A stretch of 64,000 nucleotides of DNA from Kineococcus rubinsiae (GTDB lineage: Bacteria > Actinomycetota > Actinomycetes > Actinomycetales > Kineococcaceae), in the NCBI RefSeq assembly GCF_011839805.1, contig NZ_VWPY01000018.1, positions 1 to 64,000 on the forward strand, read 5' to 3'. The notes under the pieces were generated by a model. That model was given only the letters and a program-made list of their open reading frames with translations. It had not been told where the DNA came from and did not search any database. Position numbers and translations under genes: made by a program. Every line of letters starts with the position of its first letter. The first letter of the stretch is position 1. Shown here piece by piece: positions 17,537 to 25,823 of this stretch.

Positions 17537-19585
17537 ATGCGCGCCACCGGCAACCCCCCGCACAGCCCTGCCCGCGTCTCCCGGCGGGCCCTGCTCGGAA
17601 CCGGCGGAGGCCTCGGAGTGCTGTCCGCCCTCGCGTGCTTCGGCGCCCCGAGCGCCTCCGCGCTCTCGGCGGCACCGCTGCAGCTCGGCGGCGGGACGCA
17701 GGCCTTCAGCCTCGCCGCCCACGCCCCCACCGGCGGCGCCCGCGTCCTGCGCGCCGGGGGCGGGCTCACCACCGTCGCGGTCGAGGTCAGCGGGGGTCAC
17801 ATGCTCGGCGTGACGTTCCCCGCGGGCGCCTCGACCGACACGATCTCCGTGCGCACCCGCGTCGGCGGCACGTGGAGCGCGTGGGCGGACCTGCCCCTGA
17901 ACGACTCCGAGCCCGACCCGGACTCCCTCGACGCCCGCACGGCCGTCGCCGGTTCCGACCCCCTGTGGGTCGGCGCCCTCGGGAGCTCCGCCACCGTCGA
18001 GGTCCGCCTCCCCGCGGCCGACGTCGCCACCGCCGAGCTGCACGTCGTGGACGCCGGCAGCAGCCGCACGCTGCTGAGCGCGGACGCGACGGACACCGAC
18101 GTCGAGACCGACACGGACACCGAGATCGCCGCCGGCGACACCGACCTGCCCCCCGTGAGCACGCTCTCCGTGGCCCGGCCCACGATCAACTCCCGCGCCG
18201 CCTGGGGCGCCGACGAGTCGCTGCGCAAGGGCGTCGCGAGCTACAGCGACACCATCAAGGCGTGTGTCGTGCACCACACCGCCGACGGGGGTTCCTACGG
18301 CCGCGCCGACGTCGCCGCCGTCATGCGGGGCATGTACCGCTACCACACGGTGAGCCTCGGCTGGAGCGACCTCGGCTACAACTTCGTCGTCGACCGCTTC
18401 GGCGGGATCTGGGAGGGGCGCGCGGGCGGCACGAACCTGCCCGTCGTCGGCGCGCACGCCGGCGGTTTCAACACCGACACCTTCGGCGTCTCGATGATGG
18501 GCGACTTCACCTCCGTCGCCCCCTCGGCCGAGACGCTCGAGTCCGTGGCGCGCGTCATCGCCTGGAAGCTCTCGATGTACGACCTCAGCGCCAAGGGTTC
18601 CGCGGTCCTCACCTCCGCGGGCGGCGGGACCGCGCGCTACAAGGCGGGCACCACCGTCACCCTGCGCACGATCAACGGCCACCGCGACGTCGGGTTCACC
18701 GCGTGCCCCGGCAACGTGGGCTACACGAAGATGGACTCGATCCGCACCCGCGTCGCCGCGCTGCTGAGCTCCGCCCCCGCCTCGCTGAGCGCCATCGCGA
18801 CGAAGTACGCCGCCCTCGGCGGCGCCGGTGGGTTCCTCGGCCGTCCGGCCACCGCCGAGGGCAAGGTGCCCAGCGGCAAGGGGTCGTTCCAGTACTTCTC
18901 GGGCGGCGCCATCTACGCCACGCCGGCCCTGGGCGCCCACGTGGTGCGCGGCGCGATCCTCGCGGAGTTCGCCCGCCTCGGGTGGGAGAACGCTCTCGGC
19001 TTCCCCACGAGCGACGACGGCCCGGCCGCCGCGGGCGGCGCCTACACGCACTTCCAGAACGGCTCGATCTACTGGTCGCCGAAGACCGGCGCCCACGACG
19101 TCCGCGGCGCGATCCGCAGCAAGTGGGCGGCGTCGGGCTGGGAGCGCGGTTCCCTCGGGTTCCCCGTGACCGGCGACAGCCCCGCCCGGGGCGGGTTCTA
19201 CACGCACTTCCAGGGCGGCTCGATCTACTGGTCGGCCAAGACCGGCGCCCACCTCACGCGCGGCGCGATCCGCGACAGGTGGGCCGCCCTCGGCTGGGAG
19301 GGCGGCCTCGGCTTCCCCCTCACCGACGACACCGCGACCCCCAACGGCAAGGGCTGGTTCACGCACTTCCAGGGCGGGTCGATCTACTGGTCGCCCGCCA
19401 GCGGCGCGCACGCGGTGCGCGGCGGGATCCGCGACAAGTGGGCGTCGCTGGGCTGGGAGAACGGCTGGCTGGGCTTCCCCACGCGCGACGAGTACGCCGT
19501 CGCCGAGGGGCTGCGCACCGACTTCCAGGGCGGCACCATCACCTGGAACGCCCGCACCGGTGAACTGACCGCGAAGCGCTCGTGA
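17537..19585 (+). CDS. N-acetylmuramoyl-L-alanine amidase (PGRP type) with LGFP repeats
   Basis: This 682-residue secreted wall enzyme starts at ATG 17537, preceded by GAGG at proper distance. A Tat-like signal (SRRALLGTGGG) opens the protein. After a domain of about 150 residues, the amidase/PGRP fold covers roughly 215-410. VVHHTADGG (about 243-251), the GYNFVVDRFGGIWEGRAGG core and GHRDVG (about 380-385) with ACPGN supply the zinc ligands. It would cleave the lactyl-Ala bond of peptidoglycan. The last 255 residues carry five LGFP-type repeats (LGFPTSDD, LGFPVTGD, LGFPLTDD and relatives), thought to bind wall polysaccharide. Its stop overlaps the next start (GTGA). Confidence 0.93.
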   Translation: MRATGNPPHSPARVSRRALLGTGGGLGVLSALACFGAPSASALSAAPLQLGGGTQAFSLAAHAPTGGARVLRAGGGLTTVAVEVSGGHMLGVTFPAGASTDTISVRTRVGGTWSAWADLPLNDSEPDPDSLDARTAVAGSDPLWVGALGSSATVEVRLPAADVATAELHVVDAGSSRTLLSADATDTDVETDTDTEIAAGDTDLPPVSTLSVARPTINSRAAWGADESLRKGVASYSDTIKACVVHHTADGGSYGRADVAAVMRGMYRYHTVSLGWSDLGYNFVVDRFGGIWEGRAGGTNLPVVGAHAGGFNTDTFGVSMMGDFTSVAPSAETLESVARVIAWKLSMYDLSAKGSAVLTSAGGGTARYKAGTTVTLRTINGHRDVGFTACPGNVGYTKMDSIRTRVAALLSSAPASLSAIATKYAALGGAGGFLGRPATAEGKVPSGKGSFQYFSGGAIYATPALGAHVVRGAILAEFARLGWENALGFPTSDDGPAAAGGAYTHFQNGSIYWSPKTGAHDVRGAIRSKWAASGWERGSLGFPVTGDSPARGGFYTHFQGGSIYWSAKTGAHLTRGAIRDRWAALGWEGGLGFPLTDDTATPNGKGWFTHFQGGSIYWSPASGAHAVRGGIRDKWASLGWENGWLGFPTRDEYAVAEGLRTDFQGGTITWNARTGELTAKRS

Positions 19586-22500
19586 GGCGGACGCCCTCGC
19601 GGCGCGCCCGGCTGACGGCCCTCGTGGCCGGCCTCGCCGCGACGGTCGCCGCCCCCCTCCTGACCGCCCCCGCCGCGCAGGCCGAGGTCCTCCCCCGGCC
19701 GCCGGTGAACCTGCCCGCCGACGTCGACGCCTTCGCCGCCTACCAGGGCCCCGCGTCCTGCCAGGCGCCCCAGCCGGGGACCCTGGCCCTGCGCCAGCTC
19801 CTGCTGGACACCTACGGCCGCCAGACCATCGGCAGCGCCCGGGCCTGCCCCGCCGGCGGCGTCCCGGTCAGCGAGCACTCCGAGGGCCGCGCCCTGGACT
19901 GGATGCTCAGCGCGGCCGACCCGGCGCAGAAGGCCACCGCGGACGCGTTCCTGGCGTGGCTGCTGGCACCCGACGCGGCCGGCAACGCCGCCGCGAACGC
20001 GCGCCGGCTCGGCGTCATGTACGTGATCTTCAACGCCCAGGTGTGGAAGGCGTACCGCCCCGGCGCGGGCTGGCAGCCGTACACGGGCGCCGAGGACCAC
20101 ACCGACCACATCCACCTCAGCCTCACGCCGGCCGGGGCGGCACGCGAGACGTCCTGGTGGACGGGCACCGCGGACCCGCTCGAGGGGCACTGGATCCGCC
20201 TCGGCGGGGAGCGCTCCGTCCTGGGCGGGCCCGTCAGCGGCCCCCGCACGCTCGCGGGAGGCAGCCGCTGCCGCAGCTACCGCAACGGCAGCGTGTGCGG
20301 CTCGCCGACCGTGCCGGCCCGCGAGGTGCACGGCGCCATCAGCGGGGCGTTCAACGTCGCCGGCGGTCCCGGCGGTCTCGGCCTGCCGCTGACCGACGAG
20401 CTGGCCACCCCGGGCCGCACCGGCGCCTACAACCACTTCCAGGGCGGGTCGGTCTACTGGTCGCCCGCGACCGGCGCGCACGTCGTGCGCGGCGGGATCC
20501 GCGAGCGCTGGGCCTCCCTCGGCTGGGAGCGCGGCCTCGGCTTCCCCACCACGGACGACGCCCCCACCCCGGCCCGCACCGGCTACTACACGCACTTCCA
20601 GGGCGGCTCCGTCTACTTCTCCCCCGCCACGGGTTCGCACGCGGTGCGCGGTGCGATCCGCGACCGCTGGGCCGCGCTCGGCTGGGAGAAGGGCTGGCTC
20701 GGCTACCCCGCGGGCGAGGAGCACGCCGTCCCCGGCGGGCTCCAGCTGGACTTCCAGGGCGGCTGGATCACGTACGACACCGCCCGGCGCACCGCCACCG
20801 CCACCCGCCGCTGACCTCTTCCGCCGCTGACCGTCACCCGTCGCCGACCGCCCCCCCGAGGAGCCCCCGTGCACCGCCGCCGAACCCCCCGCCGGTCCGC
20901 CCTGGTGACCGTCACCGCGACCGCGTCGCTGCTCGCCACCCTCGGGGGCGGCCTGCTGACCGCCACCTCCGCCCAGGCCGACGAGGTGCGCCCCGTCCCC
21001 GCCGGCGGGCAGTGGACGTTCAGCGGCCACGGCTTCGGCCACGGGATCGGCATGTCGCAGTGGGGTGCGCAGTCGCGCGCCGTCGCGGGCCAGAGCCACC
21101 AGCAGATCCTCGACGCCTACTACCCCGGGACGTCCGCCGGCTCCCACGAGGACCGCCTGCTGCGCGTGGGCCTGACGGCCTTCACGGGGCCGAGCGTCAC
21201 GGTCGCCGCTCCGGGCGCCAACCCGCTGACGCTGTCGACCTCGGGCCGCGTCCTGGCGCCCGGGCAGCGCCTCACGCTGGCCTCCAGCGCAGGTTCCGTC
21301 ATCGCCACGGCCACCCCCGGGTCCGGCGGCGTCGCGGGCTGGACCGAGACCTGGACCTCCAGCCCCACCCTCAGCAGCCCCGACGGCGTGCTCCTCGTGC
21401 GCGGCGACGGCAGCTCCACCCGCTACGCGGGGACCGTGCGCGTCGTGCTGGGCGCGAGCCTGACCGTGGTCAACGACGTCCGCCTCGAGACCTACCTGCG
21501 CGGCGTCGTGCCCGCGGAGTCGCCCTCGTCCTGGTCGGCGCAGGCGCTGCAGGCGCAGGCCGTCGCCGCGCGCAGCTACGCGCTGTCGGTCCTGCGCCCC
21601 GGCGCCGAGACGGACATCTGCGACACGACCTCGTGCCAGGTCTACCGCGGCGCCGAGAGCCGCAGCGCGAGCGGCGCCGTGACGTGGAGCCAGCCCGCCT
21701 CGACGAACGCGGCCATCGCGGCGACCGCCGGCGAGGTGCGCACCTACGGCGGGAACGTCGCGTTCACGCAGTTCTCCTCCTCCAACGGCGGCTGGACCGT
21801 CGCGGGGTCCAAGCCCTACCTCACGGCGGCGGCCGACCCGTTCTCCTCCCCCACCGGCAAGGCCGCGGGCGACCCGGTCGCGAGCTGGAGCACCACCGTG
21901 CCGGCCGCGGCGTTCGACGCGGGCTGCGCCCCCGGCGGCCGCGTCACCAGCCTCGTGATCACCGCCCGCGACGGCCGCGGGGCCGACGGCGGCCGGGTCA
22001 CGAAGGCGAACCTCGTCTGCACCAACGGGGCGGTCGCCGTCACCGGGACGAAGCTGCGCCAGCTCGGCGGGCTGCGCTCGGACTGGTTCACGCTGCCCAG
22101 CCCGATCGCCCTCGCCCACGTGGCCCTGGGCGGGAACTCCGGCCCCCTCGGCGCCGCCCGCACCGGCGAGCAGGCCACGCCCGCCGCGGCCGGCGCGTTC
22201 CAGCACTTCGCGGGCGGCTCGATCTACTTCTCCGCCGCCACCGGCGCCCACGACGTCCGCGGGGCGATCCGCGACCGCTGGGCCGCCCTCGGCTGGGAGA
22301 ACGGCCTGGGTTTCCCGACCTCCGGTGACTCGCGCACCCCCGCCGGGACCGGCTGGTACACCCACTTCCAGGGCGGTTCCGTCTACTCCACGGCCGCCAC
22401 GGGAACCCACGAGGTGCGCGGGGCGATCCGCCAGCGCTGGGCCGCGCTCGGCTGGGAGAACGGGCTCGGCTACCCCGTCACGGGTGACGTCCGCACGCCG

Positions 22501-22850
22501 AACGGCGCCGGGTACTACACGCACTTCCAGGGCGGTTCGATCTACTTCTCGGCGGCCACCGGCGCCCACGAGGTCCGCGGCGCGATCCGCGACGCGTGGG
22601 CCCGGCAGGGCTGGGAGACCGGACCTCTGGGGTTCCCGACCAGCGGTGACCAGCGCACGCCCGCCGGGACCGCCTGGTACACGCACTTCCAGGGCGGTTC
22701 CGTGTACGCCTCCTCGGTCGGCGGCGTGCACGCCGTGCGCGGGCCGATCCGCGACGCGTGGGCCGCGCAGGGCTGGGAGACAGGGACCCTCGGCTACCCC
22801 GTCGGCGACCAGCAGGGTTCCGGAACCTTGTCGCAGCGCTTCCAGGGCGG
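18820..22850 (+). repeat. LGFP-coding repeat family shared by three consecutive genes
   Basis: Copies of a unit of about 150-160 bp encode y-T-H-F-Q-G-G-S-x-Y followed by G-x-H-x-V-R-G-x-I-R and L-G-F-P. Near-identical DNA such as CACTTCCAGGGCGG recurs across all three genes (for example near 19209, 19368, 20433, 20592, 22362, 22521 and 22682). Copies in different genes are as alike as copies within one gene, so slippage, unequal crossing-over or gene conversion is possible. Confidence 0.85.
19582..20814 (+). CDS. Secreted LAS/M15-like putative zinc peptidase with LGFP repeats
   Basis: This 410-residue protein has a Sec signal of about 34 residues (ending in TAPAAQA) and GTG 19582 overlapping the amidase stop. 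The N-terminal domain carries HSEGRALD (His99 and Asp106, an H-x6-D pattern) and DHTDHIHL (His176 and His178). This is the zinc-ligand layout of LAS-type peptidases such as D-Ala-D-Ala carboxypeptidases. The spacing and the LGVMYVIFNAQVW strand resemble the actinobacterial ARB_07466-like domain. It may cut peptidoglycan stem peptides, which is inference. Four LGFP-type repeats (LGGPVSG, LGLPLTDE, LGFPTTDD, LGYPAGEE) follow. Confidence 0.8.
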   Translation: MRRTPSRRARLTALVAGLAATVAAPLLTAPAAQAEVLPRPPVNLPADVDAFAAYQGPASCQAPQPGTLALRQLLLDTYGRQTIGSARACPAGGVPVSEHSEGRALDWMLSAADPAQKATADAFLAWLLAPDAAGNAAANARRLGVMYVIFNAQVWKAYRPGAGWQPYTGAEDHTDHIHLSLTPAGAARETSWWTGTADPLEGHWIRLGGERSVLGGPVSGPRTLAGGSRCRSYRNGSVCGSPTVPAREVHGAISGAFNVAGGPGGLGLPLTDELATPGRTGAYNHFQGGSVYWSPATGAHVVRGGIRERWASLGWERGLGFPTTDDAPTPARTGYYTHFQGGSVYFSPATGSHAVRGAIRDRWAALGWEKGWLGYPAGEEHAVPGGLQLDFQGGWITYDTARRTATATRR

Positions 22851-22896
22851 AACCCTGACCTTCGACCCGGCGACGGGCCGCACCACGCGCTCCTGA
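20869..22896 (+). CDS. SpoIID/LytB domain protein with LGFP repeats
   Basis: This 675-residue exported protein has a signal of about 37 residues. GHGFGHGIGMSQWGA near residues 49-63, then YLRGVVPAES and AVAARSYAL, are the SpoIID/LytB core. SpoIID is a lytic transglycosylase that cleaves denuded glycan strands in sporulating bacteria; non-sporulating actinobacteria carry it as a wall hydrolase or cofactor. Five LGFP-type repeats form the C-terminal 250 residues. GTG 20869 lies 54 bp after the preceding gene behind GAGGAG, so it is probably part of the same operon, with an amidase and a peptidase acting on the same wall. Confidence 0.92.
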   Translation: MHRRRTPRRSALVTVTATASLLATLGGGLLTATSAQADEVRPVPAGGQWTFSGHGFGHGIGMSQWGAQSRAVAGQSHQQILDAYYPGTSAGSHEDRLLRVGLTAFTGPSVTVAAPGANPLTLSTSGRVLAPGQRLTLASSAGSVIATATPGSGGVAGWTETWTSSPTLSSPDGVLLVRGDGSSTRYAGTVRVVLGASLTVVNDVRLETYLRGVVPAESPSSWSAQALQAQAVAARSYALSVLRPGAETDICDTTSCQVYRGAESRSASGAVTWSQPASTNAAIAATAGEVRTYGGNVAFTQFSSSNGGWTVAGSKPYLTAAADPFSSPTGKAAGDPVASWSTTVPAAAFDAGCAPGGRVTSLVITARDGRGADGGRVTKANLVCTNGAVAVTGTKLRQLGGLRSDWFTLPSPIALAHVALGGNSGPLGAARTGEQATPAAAGAFQHFAGGSIYFSAATGAHDVRGAIRDRWAALGWENGLGFPTSGDSRTPAGTGWYTHFQGGSVYSTAATGTHEVRGAIRQRWAALGWENGLGYPVTGDVRTPNGAGYYTHFQGGSIYFSAATGAHEVRGAIRDAWARQGWETGPLGFPTSGDQRTPAGTAWYTHFQGGSVYASSVGGVHAVRGPIRDAWAAQGWETGTLGYPVGDQQGSGTLSQRFQGGTLTFDPATGRTTRS

Positions 22897-22936
22897 CCGG
22901 CCGGGGCCACCCATCGGGTGTCTGACCCGCCTCGCG

Positions 22937-22965
22937 TTGACAACCCGTGCAGGGAGTTCCATCCT
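22937..22965 (+). promoter_or_regulatory. Consensus-like sigma-70 promoter for the MFS gene
   Basis: TTGACA (22937-22942), a perfect -35, is followed after 17 bp by CATCCT (22960-22965). It lies about 95 bp upstream of the GTG start of the MFS transporter. Confidence 0.6.
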
Positions 22966-23060
22966 CTGACCGGGGCTCCGGGCCTGCGGTCGACGGGGCC
23001 CAGCGCCCCCACGGCCACCGGCCCGGCTCTCCGCACTCACTTCAGCGACGAGGGAGAGCC

Positions 23061-24413
23061 GTGAGCGGCAGCAGTTCCGAGAAGCCCGGACGTCCGGGCA
23101 CCGGGGTCGTGGAGAACGCCCTGGAGGTCGCCGTCAACCCCGGCACCAGCAAGCCGTGGCTCCCGAAGGGCCACGCCATGTCGTGGTGGACGCTCGTGGT
23201 GACCACGGGCGCCATCCTCATGACCTCCATCGACGGCGGGATCCTGCCCGCGGTCCTGCCGGCCATCACCGACGAGTTCGGCCTGAACAGCGTCCAGGCC
23301 GGGCTCATCAACTCCGTGTTCTTCGCCTCCCTCATCGTGGGCGCGATCGCCTTCGGGTGGGCCTCGGACCGCGTCGGCACGGGCTACCGGCGGACGTGGA
23401 CGTGGAACGTGGCGATGCTCTTCGCCATCGTCGGCGGCGCCCTGACGTTCGGGTTCGCGGGCAGCTTCGTGGCCTTCCTGCTGCTGCGCATCCCAATGGG
23501 CATCAGCCGCGGCGGGTCCGAACCCGTCAACGTGGCCCTCGTGGGCGAGTGGTGGCCGAAGGAGCACCGCGGCTTCGCGCTCGGCGTGCACCACACGGGC
23601 TTCCCGATCGGGCAGTTCCTCACCGGCGCGATGATCGCCGTCATCCTCGGCGTCGCCGGCTGGCGCGAGGCGTTCCTGCTGATCCCCCTGCTGGGGATCG
23701 TCATCGTCGTCCTGCAGGCGTTCATCGGGACCCGGCGCAACCAGCAGAAGGTCTACGACTGGATCGACGAGAACCACCTGACCCGGCCGCTGCCGGAGCT
23801 GTCGACGCGCCTGTCCGGCAGCGTCCTCGCCCCCGTCAAGGCCGCGCTGGCGAACCGGAACGTGCGCTGGGCCGTCGCCCTCGTGTTCCTGTTCCTGTGG
23901 GGCGAGGCCGGCGCGGTCACGTTCCTCACCACCCAGTTCGTCGGCCAGGGCATGAGCCAGGGCCAGGCCGCGCTGATCGCCGGGGCCTCCGGCATCACGG
24001 GCTGGATCGGGCAGATCGTGTGGGGCACGCTGTCGGACCGCACGGGCCGCAAGTCGGCCATCACGTTCCTCGTGATCGGCTGGTCGGTGTCGCTGCTCGG
24101 GATGATCTTTATCACCGGCCCCGCCAGCGCGTGGCTCGTCCTGCTGTTCTGGGGCCTGTTCCGCAACGCGCCCTTCCCCGTCGTCTACGCCCTCCTGCTC
24201 GACTCGGTGCCGAAGGCGGCCGGGACGGCGATGGGCCTGATGATCGGGGTGGCGCTGGGGCTCTCGGGCGTCTTCGCCTCGGTGGTCGCCGGCGGGGTGA
24301 TCGACCGGTTCGGGTTCACCACCCACTACGTCGTGCTCGCGGCCGTCGTCCTGCTGGCGCTCGTCCCGCTCTCCCGCATCAAGGAGACGGTGGCGGTCGG
24401 CACGCACGCCTGA
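23061..24413 (+). CDS. MFS transporter
   Basis: This 450-residue, 12-helix major facilitator starts at GTG 23061 behind GAGGGAGAG. GWASDRVGTGYRR in loop 2-3 is the MFS A-like motif, and a matching WGTLSDRTGRK follows helix 8. Helix 1 carries the SIDGGILP segment seen in carboxylate/sugar-acid carriers. The long hydrophilic loop (residues about 220-275) splits the two halves. It is convergent with an FMN alpha-hydroxy-acid oxidase, so lactate, glycolate or a related acid is a reasonable but unproven substrate. Confidence 0.88.
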   Translation: MSGSSSEKPGRPGTGVVENALEVAVNPGTSKPWLPKGHAMSWWTLVVTTGAILMTSIDGGILPAVLPAITDEFGLNSVQAGLINSVFFASLIVGAIAFGWASDRVGTGYRRTWTWNVAMLFAIVGGALTFGFAGSFVAFLLLRIPMGISRGGSEPVNVALVGEWWPKEHRGFALGVHHTGFPIGQFLTGAMIAVILGVAGWREAFLLIPLLGIVIVVLQAFIGTRRNQQKVYDWIDENHLTRPLPELSTRLSGSVLAPVKAALANRNVRWAVALVFLFLWGEAGAVTFLTTQFVGQGMSQGQAALIAGASGITGWIGQIVWGTLSDRTGRKSAITFLVIGWSVSLLGMIFITGPASAWLVLLFWGLFRNAPFPVVYALLLDSVPKAAGTAMGLMIGVALGLSGVFASVVAGGVIDRFGFTTHYVVLAAVVLLALVPLSRIKETVAVGTHA

Positions 24414-24423
24414 AGCGGACCGT

Positions 24424-24455
24424 GCGCGGCCGCCCCCGGTCGGGGGCGGCCGCGC
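24424..24455. terminator. Bidirectional terminator between convergent genes
   Basis: GCGCGGCCGCCCCC (24424-24437) and GGGGGCGGCCGCGC (24442-24455) pair perfectly over a GGTC loop, giving a 14-bp stem. It lies between the MFS and oxidase stops and can serve both. Confidence 0.85.
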
Positions 24456-24461
24456 TCGCGC

Positions 24462-25823
24462 TCAGGCCTGCAGCACGTCCTCGCGGGTGTCCGGCGTCGC
24501 GGTGAGCGGCGGGCCCGGCACGACGAGGTCGGCGGGTTCCGGCTCGTCCCACTCCGCGGGGTAGCGCACGGCGCTGCGGTCCAGCTCGTCCAGCGAGCGC
24601 CGGCCCAGGAGGATCAGCGTCTCGCACAGCTCGGTCGTCAGCAGCTCCGCGACGCGGGCGGCGCCGCGCTCCCCCGCCGCGCTGAGGCCGTAGACCCAGG
24701 GGCGGCCGATGCCCACGGCGTCCGCGCCCATGGCCATCGCCTTGGCGATGTCGCTGCCGTGCCGGATGCCCGAGTCGAAGATGATCTCCGCCCGCCCGCC
24801 GACGGCCTCGGCGATGCGCGGCAGGACGCTGATGGTGCTGGGCTGGGAGTCGAGCTGCCGGCCGCCGTGGTTGCTGACCCACACGGCGTCGGCACCGACG
24901 CGGACGGCGTCGAGCGCGTCCGCGACCGACGTCACGCCCTTGACGACGAGCGGCCCCGACCAGCGCGAGCGCAGCCAGGCGACGTCCTCCCAGCTGGCCT
25001 TGAGGTTCGACAGCTCGGTGTTCACGTACTCCTGGTGGCTCATGGCGCTGGAGCCCTCGGCGATGCCGAGCAGGTTGCGGAAGCCGATCGGCGGCCCGTC
25101 CAGGAGGCCCAGGAACCACGACGGGTGCCGCGCCACCCCGGCCGCGTTGGCCGCGGTCACCTTGGGCGGGATCGACATGCCGTTGCGGTGGTCGCGCGAG
25201 CGCTTGCCGTTCACCGCGACGTCGATGGTGACGACCAGCGCCTTGCAGCCCACCGCCTCCGCGCGGTCGACGAGCTGGGTGATGACGTCCTTGGAGCGCC
25301 ACATGTACAGCTGGAACCACAGCGGCCCGGTGGCGTGCGCGGCGATCTCCTCGATCGACCAGCTCGCCGCCGTGCTGATGGTGAACGGCAGCCCGGCCCG
25401 CCCGGCCGCCCGCACGGCGCTGAGCTCGCCGTCGCCGCCCGCGATCCGCAGCAGACCCGTCGGCGCGCAGACCATCGGCGACGTCAGCCGCTCGCCCAGC
25501 AGCGTCGTGCCCAGGTCCTGCGTCGACACGTCGCGCATCGAGCGGGCCCGGAACGTCACCGCGGCCAGGTCGCGCACGTTGGCGCGCAGCGTGTTCTCCG
25601 CGTCCGCGCCCCCGTCGACGTAGTCGAAGGCCATCTTCGGCAGCCGCTTGCGGGCCAGGGTGCGGATGTCCTCGATCGACGGTGCGGAGGCCAGGCGATC
25701 GGTGGAGAAGCCGCCCGCGACGAGCATCTTCGAGACCTCGCCCACCGCGTCGAGGCGCCGCCGGATCGGCGCAGGCAGCCGGCCGGTCAGCCGGGACGTC
25801 GAGGAGGAGCGGGGCGTGCTCAT
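24462..25823 (-). CDS. FMN-dependent alpha-hydroxy-acid oxidase (L-lactate dehydrogenase-like)
   Basis: This 453-residue enzyme of the glycolate oxidase/LldD family oxidises an L-2-hydroxy acid to the keto acid with FMN. An N-terminal ARKRLPKMAFDYVDGGA motif is typical. SNHGGRQLD contains the catalytic His (about residue 319), and DSGIRHGSDIAKAMAMGAD binds the FMN phosphate. Substrate choice among lactate, glycolate and mandelate is open. ATG 25823 overlaps the stop of the GT87 gene (ATGA) and AGGAG precedes it, so it is co-transcribed at the tail of the cell-wall operon. Confidence 0.9.
   Translation of the reverse strand: MSTPRSSSTSRLTGRLPAPIRRRLDAVGEVSKMLVAGGFSTDRLASAPSIEDIRTLARKRLPKMAFDYVDGGADAENTLRANVRDLAAVTFRARSMRDVSTQDLGTTLLGERLTSPMVCAPTGLLRIAGGDGELSAVRAAGRAGLPFTISTAASWSIEEIAAHATGPLWFQLYMWRSKDVITQLVDRAEAVGCKALVVTIDVAVNGKRSRDHRNGMSIPPKVTAANAAGVARHPSWFLGLLDGPPIGFRNLLGIAEGSSAMSHQEYVNTELSNLKASWEDVAWLRSRWSGPLVVKGVTSVADALDAVRVGADAVWVSNHGGRQLDSQPSTISVLPRIAEAVGGRAEIIFDSGIRHGSDIAKAMAMGADAVGIGRPWVYGLSAAGERGAARVAELLTTELCETLILLGRRSLDELDRSAVRYPAEWDEPEPADLVVPGPPLTATPDTREDVLQA

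Noticed and set aside
19384-23040. Very long open frame on the minus strand opposite the LGFP operon (over 1200 codons)
   Set aside because: It mirrors the repeat structure of the plus-strand genes, consists of Arg/Gly/Ala/Val-rich low-complexity sequence with no known domain, and results from the third-position GC bias of the real genes.
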